Shown here one piece after another: positions 8,356 through 16,026 of a stretch of 64,000 nucleotides of DNA. Source of the stretch: JBCCGR01 sp039029195 (lineage in GTDB: Bacteria; Pseudomonadota; Alphaproteobacteria; Rhizobiales; Rhizobiaceae); NCBI GenBank assembly GCA_039029195.1, contig JBCCGR010000008.1, forward strand, positions 62,001-126,000, written 5' to 3'. A program made the position numbers and the translations under genes. A model generated the notes under the pieces. The model was given only the letters and a program-made list of their open reading frames with translations. It made no database searches and was not told the DNA's origin. Numbering within the stretch: the stretch's first letter is position 1; each line of letters opens with the position of its first letter.

Positions 8356-8658
8356 TCAGGATTTTGCCATCGCGTTTTTGATGGCCCCAACAACGGCGGT
8401 CAGAATGCCACCGCCAGCCAGGCCCGTGACCGCATCACCGAGCATACCACCCATCACACCACCACCCGCAGCATCACCGGTTGCAGCCCCCAGAACACCC
8501 AGAATGCTCAAGAGCTGACTGCCGCCTACGCCACCGATTGCGCCGGCAATGACGTTGGCCGTGTTGCCCATGCTGAGCGATTTGACCACCGCAGCGATGC
8601 CGCCGCCACCAACAGCGCCGGCGATGAGTTGAATAATGATTGGAAGTAGAGCGTCCAT
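8356..8658 (-). CDS. Small glycine-zipper hydrophobic protein, unknown function
   Basis: 100 residues from the ATG at 8658 (GGGAG about 9 bases upstream); an in-frame start at 8685 is less likely. Almost the whole protein is Gly/Ala/Ile/Val/Leu with repeated GG and GxxxG spacing (AGAVGGGGIAAVV, AGAIGGVGG, AAGGGVMGGMLG, GLAGGG) and two lysines at the C-terminus. It has no cleavable signal. Glycine-zipper stretches favour membrane insertion or tight helix packing, so I expect a small integral membrane protein or oligomer. I recognise similar proteins as conserved hypotheticals but no function. Own terminator downstream suggests a single-gene transcript. Confidence 0.65.
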   Translation of the reverse strand: MDALLPIIIQLIAGAVGGGGIAAVVKSLSMGNTANVIAGAIGGVGGSQLLSILGVLGAATGDAAGGGVMGGMLGDAVTGLAGGGILTAVVGAIKNAMAKS

Positions 8659-8777
8659 TTGGTTTGTCTCCCGTTTGTCCCTCACCAGGATTCTTTACAG
8701 AACCATTGTGTCAGGAGCATGCGGAGAGTCAAACGGAAGGTTGTGCTTGCCCGTAGCTTCAATCACTTCCGAGGAAA

Positions 8778-9656
8778 TCAGGCACGCACCTCGGCGTCAT
8801 AATCTTCCATCAGGGATTTGGTGATTTCACCGACTTCGAAATTGTATGGACCAATCTCTGACACCGGCGTCACTTCCGCGGCAGTGCCCGTGAGGAAACA
8901 CTGCTCGAACCCTTCCATTTCGTCGGGCTGGATTGCGCGTTCAACGATCTGGAGCTGACGCTTTTTCGCCAGATCAATCACTGTCCGACGTGTAATGCCA
9001 TCCAGAAAACAGTCGGGTGTCGGCGTGTGGATCACGCCATCCTTGACGAAAAAGATGTTCGCACCTGTGGCTTCCGCGACCTGACCACGCCAGTCGAGCA
9101 TCAGCGCATCGGCATAGCCTTTTGCTTCTGCTGCGTGTTTGGAAAGCGTGCAGATCATGTAAAGACCCGCCGCTTTCGACATTGATGGAATGGTTGCCGG
9201 GTCCGGCCTGCGCCACTCCGCGAGATCAAGGCGAATGCCTTTCAACCGCTGCTCTGGATCGAAATAGCTCGGCCATTCCCAAACCGCGATGGCCACATTG
9301 ATGCGATTGTGCTGCGCCGAAACGCCCATCATCTCACTGCCGCGCCAAGCAATCGGGCGGACATAAGCATCCTGCAAATTCTGACGCTCGAGCGTTTCAA
9401 TGCAGGCTTTGTCAATCTCTTCAACCGAGTATGGAATTTCAAAACCCAGAATGTCTGCGGATTTGTGCAGGCGTTCCGTGTGTTCTGTCAGCTTGAAGAT
9501 ATTGCCATTGTAAGCGCGCTCACCCTCGAACACCGAGCTTGCATAGTGCAGACCATGGGTCAGCACGTGCACTTTCGCATCCGCCCAATTGACGAATTCA
9601 CCATTGTACCAGATATCACCATCCAGTTGATCGAAAGGCTGCGCAGCCATGGTCAT
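8778..9656 (-). CDS. ilvE: Branched-chain amino acid aminotransferase
   Basis: 292 residues, class IV PLP-dependent aminotransferase that performs the last step of Ile, Val and Leu synthesis and the first step of their breakdown. Seen: VFEGERAYNG near residue 42, the PLP-binding Lys in SMSKAAGLYM, the phosphate-site region DWRGQVAEATGANIFFV near 200, and LTGTAAEVTPV near 255. Length is that of the short bacterial form. Two in-frame Met codons lie at the start (MTMAAQ), either of which could be used. It is divergent from the MarR gene across 159 bases that carry an inverted repeat. Window also holds leuA, but far away. Confidence 0.93.
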   Translation of the reverse strand: MTMAAQPFDQLDGDIWYNGEFVNWADAKVHVLTHGLHYASSVFEGERAYNGNIFKLTEHTERLHKSADILGFEIPYSVEEIDKACIETLERQNLQDAYVRPIAWRGSEMMGVSAQHNRINVAIAVWEWPSYFDPEQRLKGIRLDLAEWRRPDPATIPSMSKAAGLYMICTLSKHAAEAKGYADALMLDWRGQVAEATGANIFFVKDGVIHTPTPDCFLDGITRRTVIDLAKKRQLQIVERAIQPDEMEGFEQCFLTGTAAEVTPVSEIGPYNFEVGEITKSLMEDYDAEVRA

Positions 9657-9737
9657 TCTACTGACGCGTGGGGTCCCGAATTTATTGCCGGATTGTTGTT
9701 TTTCCTCCGGTCTGAAGGCTGCAGTATCAATTCATTT

Positions 9738-9768
9738 GAATATATGTCAATATACCTTACATATTTTC
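9738..9768. promoter_or_regulatory. Imperfect inverted repeat in the ilvE/marR divergent region
   Basis: GAATATATGT at 9738-9747 and ACATATTTTC at 9759-9768 are reverse complements at 9 of 10 positions, 11 bases apart, within an AT-rich stretch. Position about 50 bases upstream of the MarR-type gene and 80 upstream of ilvE fits an operator for the adjacent MarR regulator. Inference from symmetry only. Confidence 0.35.
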
Positions 9769-9815
9769 CGTAACACCCATCTCCCCGTTATGGTCACGGA
9801 GCCGATTGAGCGCGA

Positions 9816-10322
9816 ATGTCAAAAGAACAAATAATCCTGGAGCCAATGTCGGAGGAAAACGGACCCGATTTCCGGCTAATTGAGCTGTTGTTCTTTGCCT
9901 ATCGCGACTTCGTGGCCGATGCTGATGCGGTTTTGGAGGATTATGGTTTTGGCCGGGCGCACCATCGGGTGCTGCACTTTGTCAATCGCCGCCCCGGCAT
10001 GACAGTTGCCGATCTTCTGGAGTTCCTCAACATCACCAAGCAAAGCCTTGGCCGTGTGCTGCGGCAACTGCTGGAGAGCGGTCATATTGTGCAGATCACC
10101 GGACCGTCGGACCGACGACAGCGTCTCTTGTACCCGACAGAAAAAGGCCGCAATCTGGCGCTTCTACTGTCTGGCGTCCAGAATGAGCGCATTGGAAAAG
10201 CCCTTGCGGCAACCAATGATGACGATCAGAAAGCCATTCGCGAATTCCTGTTTGAGATGGTGAATGGAGGCGGACGGACGTTGCTCGAAGGGCTTGGTTC
10301 TGCGAGCGAACAATCGGACTAG
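9816..10322 (+). CDS. MarR family transcriptional regulator
   Basis: 168 residues with a winged-helix MarR core: RAHHRVLHFVNRRPGMTVADLLEFLNITKQSLGRVLRQL spans the HTH (about residues 45-85), followed by the wing GPSDRRQRLLYPTEKG. Cytoplasmic DNA-binding dimer. It sits upstream of a response regulator and kinase. A MarR-like protein next to an OmpR-type regulator recalls the PetP/PetR pair reported to control cytochrome bc1 genes in Rhodobacter; that parallel is only suggestive here. Its TAG stop merges into a small palindrome. Confidence 0.85.
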   Translation: MSKEQIILEPMSEENGPDFRLIELLFFAYRDFVADADAVLEDYGFGRAHHRVLHFVNRRPGMTVADLLEFLNITKQSLGRVLRQLLESGHIVQITGPSDRRQRLLYPTEKGRNLALLLSGVQNERIGKALAATNDDDQKAIREFLFEMVNGGGRTLLEGLGSASEQSD

Positions 10323-10352
10323 AGCGAATATCTGGAGCGCGGATATGCTCTG
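10320..10352. repeat. Short palindrome with TAGAGC/GCTCTG ends
   Basis: Starts with the TAG stop of the MarR gene. AGAGC and AATATC on the left match GATAT and GCTCT on the right, giving an imperfect 33-bp hairpin. The terminal TAGAGC/GCTCT arrangement is shared with the elements at 11109, 28319 and 57810. Confidence 0.45.
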
Positions 10353-10376
10353 ACCCACGACCGGGAGTATCGGGAC

Positions 10377-11111
10377 ATGAACACTGCGACTGCGATGATG
10401 GTGGAAGACAATCCGGCCCCGGCAGCCTTGGGCGATGATGCCGCGCACATTTTGGTGGTCGATGACGATGCCAGAATTCGTGATCTGCTGTCACGCTATC
10501 TGGGCGAGAACGGCTTTCGCGTTTCGGTTGCGTCCGATGCCGCAGATGCCCGCCGCAAGCTGATTGGTTTGGCGTTCGACCTGCTGATCGTCGATGTGAT
10601 GATGCCCGGAGAATCGGGTACAGAACTCACCCAGACCCTGAGAGAAAAGATGGATGTGCCTGTGTTGATGCTCACGGCGCGGTCCGAAACAGAGTCCCGC
10701 ATTACAGGTTTGCAGGCTGGCGCAGACGATTATGTGCCCAAGCCCTTTGATCCGCGTGAATTGCTGTTGCGCATCAACAATATTCTGCGCCGTTCGATGC
10801 AGCCGGAATCACCAGCCGTTGAGCAGGTGGTGTTTGGGCCGTTCACCTTCACCATCGCAAGCCGGGAACTGAAGAAGGCTGGTGTGCCCGTTCGCCTCAC
10901 GGATCGCGAGCGGGAAATTATGGTCCAGTTTGCGCAAAATGCCGGTGAAACCGTGCCACGCCTTGATCTGCTGGGCGACGACACGGCCACCAGCGAACGC
11001 ACGGTTGATGTGCAGATCAATCGCCTGCGCCGCAAGATCGAGATTGACCCTGCCGCACCCACCTGGTTGCAAACCGTGCGTGGGATCGGATATCGGCTCT
11101 GTCTCGATTAG
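10377..11111 (+). CDS. OmpR-type response regulator (PetR/CenR-like candidate)
   Basis: 244 residues. After an unstructured N-terminal 24 residues comes the receiver domain: VVDDD near 26, phosphoacceptor Asp in LLIVDVMMPGES near 69, Thr in MLTARS, and Lys in YVPKPFDP. The winged-helix domain follows (about 143-240), with LTDREREIM, TSERTVDVQINRLRRKIE and a final RGIGYRL. It lies between a MarR gene and a sensor kinase; the gap to the kinase is 107 bases and holds a repeat element. The block ilvE/marR/RR/HK is one I associate with alphaproteobacteria; the exact orthologue is uncertain. Confidence 0.85.
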   Translation: MNTATAMMVEDNPAPAALGDDAAHILVVDDDARIRDLLSRYLGENGFRVSVASDAADARRKLIGLAFDLLIVDVMMPGESGTELTQTLREKMDVPVLMLTARSETESRITGLQAGADDYVPKPFDPRELLLRINNILRRSMQPESPAVEQVVFGPFTFTIASRELKKAGVPVRLTDREREIMVQFAQNAGETVPRLDLLGDDTATSERTVDVQINRLRRKIEIDPAAPTWLQTVRGIGYRLCLD

Positions 11112-11183
11112 AGCGCACTTGCCACGGTTAATCTGACTGCCGACGCGCATTTTCTGAAATCCTGTATCCACTTTTGCACTCTA
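11109..11183. repeat. Intergenic element with TAGAGCGC/GCACTCTA inverted ends
   Basis: A 75-bp segment begins at the TAG stop of the response regulator gene (TAGAGCGC) and ends in GCACTCTA at 11176-11183, the reverse complement with one mismatch. The interior resembles degenerate rhizobial intergenic repeats (ATCCACTTTTGCA). It fills most of the gap before the kinase gene. Confidence 0.4.
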
Positions 11184-11218
11184 CGCGCTATACCTTGAAG
11201 GCTGACGGCGGATGATCG

Positions 11219-12637
11219 TTGTTGGCCTCTAACAAGGGCAGTGGATTGGCACTCGTAGACAGCAGCCGCATCAAAGCGCGTGGCGCATTTCGGACCATTC
11301 TTTATCCCTGGCGGCGCTTCACCCGCTGGATGGGAAGCAGAATGCCGAAAGGACTTTATGCGCGCTCCCTGATCATCATCATTGCGCCTATCGTCATTTT
11401 GCAAATCGTGATCGCGTTTGTTTTCATGGAACGCCACTGGCAGTCGGTCACACGCAATCTTTCTGCTGCTGTGATCCGCGATGTGGCCGCGATTGTGGAG
11501 GTGATCGAAACCTATCCGCAGGATGCGGATTACGATCAAATCACAAAGCTCGCTCGCGACAAGCTGGCGCTGAACATCTCCATTCTGCCGGACGAGCCGC
11601 TTCCCCCGCCAACACCAAAGCCGTTCTTCTCAATTCTTGATGGCACCCTTGCAAAACAGATTACCGAGCAGATCAATAAACCGTTCTGGATTGATACGGT
11701 GGGGGATTCCAATCTTCTGGAAATCCGCATTCGTCTCGACGACAAGGTTCTGCGCGTTTATGTGCGCCGAAACCGCGCTTATGCTTCCAACACGGCCATC
11801 TTTCTTGCCTGGATGGCTGGCGCTTCTGCCGTGCTGATCATCATTTCGATCCTGTTTCTTGGAAACCAGATCAGACCCATTCAACGTCTCGCCGCCGCTG
11901 CCGAGGCCTTCGGTAAGGGGCGGTTTTTGCCGGGCGAATATCGACCACGCGGGGCGCAGGAAGTGCGACGTGCCGGCATCGCCTTTCTTGAAATGCGCGA
12001 GCGCATTGAACGGCAGATCGAACAGCGCACGGCGATGCTCGCTGGCGTGAGCCATGATCTGCGCACCGTTTTGACCCGCTTCAAGCTGCAGATTGCTCTT
12101 CTGCCGCAAAATCAGGGGGTGAGGGAGATGGAGCAGGATGTTGATGACATGCAGAAGATGCTGGAGGGCTATCTCGACTTTGCGCGCGGTGACACCGGCG
12201 AAAAGCCCCAGCAGATTGATCTTCAGGAACTCATGGCCCGCTTCGAAAACGAAGCCGAACTCAAGGAAAAGAGCTTTGCGTTCACAATCACTGGCGACCC
12301 AAATATCGAAGTGCGGCCCGGCGCTTTCGGGCGCCTGTTGTCAAACCTGATTTCAAACGCGTTTCATCATGCCGACAGTGTGTTGATTGATGCCCGCCAT
12401 GAGGATGGCTGGCTGACCATCGCCATTGACGACAATGGCCCGGGCATCGAGGAAGCCTTCCGCGAAGATGTTTTCAAGCCATTTTTCCGACTGGACGAGG
12501 CGCGAAATCAGAATGAAAGCGGCACCGGTCTCGGACTGGCAATCGCGCGCGATATCGCGCGTAGCCATGGTGGCGACATCACGCTCGACACCAGCCCGCT
12601 TGGCGGCCTGCGTGCATTCATCAAACTCCCGGCATAG
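11219..12637 (+). CDS. EnvZ-like sensor histidine kinase
   Basis: 472 residues. Two membrane helices (about 49-70 and 195-217) flank a periplasmic domain of about 120 residues; a HAMP linker with QIRPIQRLAAAAEAFGKG follows, then the dimerisation domain with VSHDLRTVLTRFKLQ near 280 and a complete HATPase domain (NLISNAFHH, DDNGPGIEE, FKPFFRLD, GTGLGLAIARDI). The residue after HDLRT, usually Pro, is Val. The reading frame starts with two TTG codons; an ATG at 11330 would remove 37 residues of cytoplasmic lead, but this lead is common in relatives. Probably paired with the response regulator just upstream. Confidence 0.85.
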   Translation: MLASNKGSGLALVDSSRIKARGAFRTILYPWRRFTRWMGSRMPKGLYARSLIIIIAPIVILQIVIAFVFMERHWQSVTRNLSAAVIRDVAAIVEVIETYPQDADYDQITKLARDKLALNISILPDEPLPPPTPKPFFSILDGTLAKQITEQINKPFWIDTVGDSNLLEIRIRLDDKVLRVYVRRNRAYASNTAIFLAWMAGASAVLIIISILFLGNQIRPIQRLAAAAEAFGKGRFLPGEYRPRGAQEVRRAGIAFLEMRERIERQIEQRTAMLAGVSHDLRTVLTRFKLQIALLPQNQGVREMEQDVDDMQKMLEGYLDFARGDTGEKPQQIDLQELMARFENEAELKEKSFAFTITGDPNIEVRPGAFGRLLSNLISNAFHHADSVLIDARHEDGWLTIAIDDNGPGIEEAFREDVFKPFFRLDEARNQNESGTGLGLAIARDIARSHGGDITLDTSPLGGLRAFIKLPA

Positions 12638-12643
12638 AAAAAG

Positions 12644-13651
12644 ATGACGAATATTGAAGCCTTTGGAACCCTACCCAACGGGCAGATGGTTGAGCAGATC
12701 AAACTCAAGGGTGGTGGACTTTCTACCAACATCCTCACCTACGGCGCGGTGGTTCAGGACCTTCGGCTCGACGGGCATGCGCCGCCTCTGGTTCTGGGGC
12801 TAAACACGCTGGAGGATTACCTCAACCATTCAAAGAGCTTCGGGATCATCGCCGGGCGATGCGCCAACCGGATAGCGCATGGGCGGTTTGAGATCGACGG
12901 CACTTCGTATCAGCTTGATCAGAACTTCCTCGAAAAACACCATCTGCATGGTGGATCAGACGGATGCGGCAAACGGAACTGGCACATTGAGCAGGCCAGC
13001 GATCACAGTGTTTCGCTTTCGATCAATCTTGATGATGGCCATATGGGATATCCCGGCGAGATCCGAATTCTTGTCCATTATGCGCTGCTTGATGGCGGTG
13101 TGCTCGACATTCGGTTTGAGACGATGAGCGACGAGCCGACATTGTGCAATCTGGCGGCGCACAGCTATTTCAATCTTGATGGATCACGCAACATTCTCGA
13201 TCACACGCTGCAAATGGATGCCGACCATTTTCTGCCCGTCGATGACGAGTTGATCCCCACCGGCGAGCAAAAATCTGTTGAGGGTGATGGGTTCGATTTC
13301 CGGAGTGCAAAACCGCTAAGGGATGTTTGCGCCCAAGGGCTGATCGATCACAATTTCTGCCTCTCTCACGGTCGCGAAGCGCTGCGGCAGGTCGCGGTTC
13401 TGAGCGCTCCGGCGACCGGCGTGTCGATGACCATTCGCACCACTGAACCCGGCCTGCAGATCTTTGATGGTTCGAAGCTCGATGTTCCAGTCACCGGCCT
13501 GGACGACCAGAAACTCGGGGCCTATGCCGGAATTGCCATGGAACCGCAGGTCTGGCCGGACGCAATCAATCATCCCGACTGGGCCCAACCGGTTCTGCGA
13601 CCGGGTGAAATCTATCGGCAGCACTCGCAGTTTGTTTTTTCGAAACCGTAG
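12644..13651 (+). CDS. galM: Aldose 1-epimerase (galactose mutarotase)
   Basis: 335 residues, cytoplasmic mutarotase that interconverts alpha and beta anomers of aldohexoses. Conserved blocks are visible: AGRCANRIAHGRFEIDG near 70, KHHLHGG with a conserved His, NLAAHSYFNLDG with the catalytic His near 175, and NHPDWAQPVLRPGE near the C-terminus, where a Glu acts as base in the family. It starts 6 bases after the kinase gene, so it may share that transcript; no sugar operon is nearby. Converges with csaA across 12 bases that contain a small AACCGT/ACGGTT hairpin. Confidence 0.9.
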   Translation: MTNIEAFGTLPNGQMVEQIKLKGGGLSTNILTYGAVVQDLRLDGHAPPLVLGLNTLEDYLNHSKSFGIIAGRCANRIAHGRFEIDGTSYQLDQNFLEKHHLHGGSDGCGKRNWHIEQASDHSVSLSINLDDGHMGYPGEIRILVHYALLDGGVLDIRFETMSDEPTLCNLAAHSYFNLDGSRNILDHTLQMDADHFLPVDDELIPTGEQKSVEGDGFDFRSAKPLRDVCAQGLIDHNFCLSHGREALRQVAVLSAPATGVSMTIRTTEPGLQIFDGSKLDVPVTGLDDQKLGAYAGIAMEPQVWPDAINHPDWAQPVLRPGEIYRQHSQFVFSKP

Positions 13652-13663
13652 AACGGTTCGCCG

Positions 13664-14005
13664 CTACATCAGTCTTTCGCCGTCTGGCACGGGCGATGAA
13701 ATTGCGGCCAGAACAATGTCGCCATTCTTGTCAGCATATCCCAGTGTCAGCACTTCAGACATGAACGGGCCAATCTGGCGCGGTGGGAAGTTGACCACGG
13801 CCATGACCTGCCGCCCGATCAGTTCCTCGGGCGTGTAGTGCACAGTGATCTGCGCGGACGATTTTTTCACGCCGACATCCGGGCCAAAGTCGATTTTCAG
13901 CTTGTAGGCTGGCTTGCGGGCTTCCGGAAAAACTTCCGCTTCCAGCACGGTGCCCGCGCGAATATCGACTTTCAGGAAATCGTCGAAGGTGATTGTCTCT
14001 GTCAT
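13664..14005 (-). CDS. csaA: tRNA-binding protein, CsaA-type export chaperone
   Basis: 113 residues, a single OB-fold tRNA-binding domain as found at the C-terminus of methionyl-tRNA synthetase. Characteristic blocks: FLKVDIRAGTVLEAEVFPEARKP, KIDFG, QVMAVVNFPPRQIGPFMSEVLTLG and the Gly-Asp-Ile-Val strand near the end. In Bacillus, CsaA is a chaperone of preproteins; in alphaproteobacteria the role is unproven. It lies 14 bases downstream of proC on the same strand and is likely co-transcribed with it. Confidence 0.88.
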   Translation of the reverse strand: MTETITFDDFLKVDIRAGTVLEAEVFPEARKPAYKLKIDFGPDVGVKKSSAQITVHYTPEELIGRQVMAVVNFPPRQIGPFMSEVLTLGYADKNGDIVLAAISSPVPDGERLM

Positions 14006-14019
14006 GGCTTAGATCTGAT

Positions 14020-14835
14020 TCAATCCTTGGCAAGTTCGCGGGAGCGCTCGGCGGCGGCGCTGACAGCCTTCTCAACCACCGGCGCTAGACCATCGTCCGC
14101 CATAAGCACCTCAAGAGCCGCGGCGGTGGTGCCATTGGGCGAGGTGACATTTTCCCGCAAGGTGGACGGCTCAAGATCACTGCCGCGCATCAGTGCACCC
14201 GCCCCGGCGATGGTCTGCTTGGCAAGTTTCGCTGCCAGGGCTCGAGATAGGCCAACTTTTTCACCCGCCTCGATCAGCACTTCGCCAAGATAGAAAACAT
14301 AAGCCGGGCCGCTGCCCGAGACGGCAGTCACCGCATCGATCAGTTGTTCATGGTCAACCCAGTCCACATCACCAATCGAACCAAGCAGATCTGAAATCTC
14401 TGATTTTTGCGTGTCTGTAACCTCATCATTGGCAACGCAAACGGTCATTCCCTGGCCAATCTGGGCGGGCGTGTTGGGCATGGCTCGCACCAGTCGCACA
14501 TCACCAAGATGAGCAGACAGTGTCGCCATGGTGGTTCCGGCAGCGACGGAAATGGCTACATTTTCAGACGACATCATGGGTGCCAGACCGGGCAGAACCG
14601 CTCCCATCAGTTGCGGCTTGACGGCAATAAACAGGATGTCCGGCAGATAATCGTGAGGTGGGGCTTCGTGGTGTGTGACACCAGCCTTTGTGAGTTTTTT
14701 CAGAATATGCGGTGGTGGTGAAGGATCAACAATCGAGACACGCTTTGGATCGACACCGTGATTCAGCCAGCCCAGCAACATGGCACCGCCCATATTGCCG
14801 GCACCGACTAGACAAATTGTCGAACCGTCGGCCAC
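14020..14835 (-). CDS. proC: Pyrroline-5-carboxylate reductase
   Basis: 271 residues; NAD(P)H-dependent reduction of 1-pyrroline-5-carboxylate, the last step of proline synthesis. Seen: N-terminal dinucleotide fold CLVGAGNMGGAMLLGW (residues 8-23), AVKPQ near 72, RAMPNTPAQIGQGMT near 115, and the family signature SGSGPAYVFYLGEVLIEAGEKVGLSR near 170. Full length. It is 3 bases after the YbjN-type gene and 14 before csaA: an apparent ybjN-proC-csaA operon. Confidence 0.95.
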   Translation of the reverse strand: MADGSTICLVGAGNMGGAMLLGWLNHGVDPKRVSIVDPSPPPHILKKLTKAGVTHHEAPPHDYLPDILFIAVKPQLMGAVLPGLAPMMSSENVAISVAAGTTMATLSAHLGDVRLVRAMPNTPAQIGQGMTVCVANDEVTDTQKSEISDLLGSIGDVDWVDHEQLIDAVTAVSGSGPAYVFYLGEVLIEAGEKVGLSRALAAKLAKQTIAGAGALMRGSDLEPSTLRENVTSPNGTTAAALEVLMADDGLAPVVEKAVSAAAERSRELAKD

Positions 14836-14838
14836 GAC

Positions 14839-15339
14839 TTAGGCTTCGCCCATGGTTTCGAAAAGCACATTGTCGAGCGCATCGCGGGCTGATTTTCCAC
14901 CCCAGATCACAAATTGAAATGCCTGATAGTGACGTTCGCAGGCTTCCAGCGCACAGGTCAGCAGACACTCGATCTGGGAATCGTTTGGTTCGGCGCCGCC
15001 GTTCAATGGCAAGGCCTGACGGAACATGACCGTGCCTTCGGAGTGCCAGAGATCGAAATGGCCAAACAGCATCTGCTCGTTGATCAGCATGATCAGACGC
15101 ATGGTTTCCACAGCGCGATTATCGGGCACCTTGATGTCAAACGCGCAGGCCAGATGGAGGGCTTCAAAGTCTTCCATCCAGGAGAACGAGACCTGATAAT
15201 CGGTCCATGTGCCTTCGACACAAATGGCAATCTCATCACGCGCGGGGCGTTCAAATGCCCACTCGTTGAAGGTTGCTACCTGCTCAATGGCATCAACCGG
15301 ATTATTCGCACGATCAAGTTCCAGCTCCAGAACATTCAT
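14839..15339 (-). CDS. YbjN domain-containing protein
   Basis: 166 residues with the YbjN/T3SS-chaperone-like fold: N-terminal DPVDAIEQVATFNEWAFER, the central EISFSW-like strand QVSFSWMEDFEALHLACAF, INEQMLFGHFDLW near 93 and QIECLLTCALEACERHYQAFQFV near the C-terminus. Members affect stress and motility in enterobacteria; in alphaproteobacteria the role is unknown. It is the first gene of a probable operon with proC and csaA. Confidence 0.85.
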   Translation of the reverse strand: MNVLELELDRANNPVDAIEQVATFNEWAFERPARDEIAICVEGTWTDYQVSFSWMEDFEALHLACAFDIKVPDNRAVETMRLIMLINEQMLFGHFDLWHSEGTVMFRQALPLNGGAEPNDSQIECLLTCALEACERHYQAFQFVIWGGKSARDALDNVLFETMGEA

Positions 15340-15652
15340 GTTGGACTTCCCCGGCCACCAATGGGCGTGCGCAATCGCGAGCGCATCTGCCCGTTTTCAT
15401 TCTCATTCAATTTCACGCGAAAGGGACTACAGACACTGCCCGCCACACACCCGACTCAATTCTTACACGAAGACGGGCCGGAGCGAATCACCCTTTAGAA
15501 TCAGCATATAACGAGAGGGGCGCGGCGTAAGTCCTAAATTGTTCCAAGGCGAAAGAGGCTGTGGATACCTGTTGACTCTGCCTGTTGGAAATTGGCCTTA
15601 AGGGATTCTAGGCAAAGCACCTTTGAGCGTCGAAAATTTTTTGTGAAAAAAC
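15340..15652. other. Intergenic region without a gene (about 313 bases)
   Basis: Between the YbjN gene start and the ubiK gene end, both on the minus strand. It should contain the ybjN-proC-csaA promoter. No coding frame on either strand looks real. The ubiK end is followed on the minus strand by GTTTTTTCACAAAAAATTTTC, an A/T-only potential stem without GC content. A single DnaA-box-like TGTGGATAC occurs at 15560. Confidence 0.45.
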
Positions 15653-15964
15653 TCAGTTGGAGTCCGATTTCTTTGACGTGGCGGCACGTGTGGTGCGTTT
15701 CACCGGTTTTTTCAGCTCGGACACCAGCGTTTTCAGCGTTTCGATTTCCTCACGAAGCGCATCGTTTTCTTCGCGCGCCTTGATCGCCATATCGCGGACA
15801 ACATCAAACTCTTCGCGTTGCACGAGATCCATCTGGTTCAGGAACCGCTCTGCCTGAGACCGGAATGCGGTCTCCGCTTCCCGCCGGACACCCTGAGCCA
15901 CTCCGGCGGCATCGGTCATGAGTTTGGCAAATTCATCTAGGACGCGATTTGGACCGGCATTCAT
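15653..15964 (-). CDS. ubiK: UbiK-type accessory factor (BMFP domain)
   Basis: 103 residues. An amphipathic N-terminal helix (RVLDEFAKLMTDAAGVAQGVRREAE) is followed by the conserved segment QMDLVQREEFDVVRDMAIKAREEN and a coiled coil (about 60-88), then a basic tail. This matches the BMFP/UbiK family (formerly YqiC), which helps ubiquinone synthesis in enterobacteria and binds membranes. Monocistronic by context: it lies between two non-coding stretches and is divergent to nothing close. Confidence 0.8.
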   Translation of the reverse strand: MNAGPNRVLDEFAKLMTDAAGVAQGVRREAETAFRSQAERFLNQMDLVQREEFDVVRDMAIKAREENDALREEIETLKTLVSELKKPVKRTTRAATSKKSDSN

Positions 15965-16026
15965 GGGATCGGCTTTCTGTCAGCAGAAATTTGGTCCCTG
16001 ATATGTAGGCCCAAATGTGGCCGTGT

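Noticed and set aside
13646..13661. AACCGT/ACGGTT hairpin between galM and csaA
   Set aside because: Six base pairs and no T-run on either strand; too weak to call a terminator.
15560..15568. DnaA-box-like TGTGGATAC in the region between YbjN and ubiK genes
   Set aside because: Only one box, 8 of 9 matches, with no AT-rich unwinding stretch, no further boxes and no origin-linked genes nearby. Not enough for an origin.
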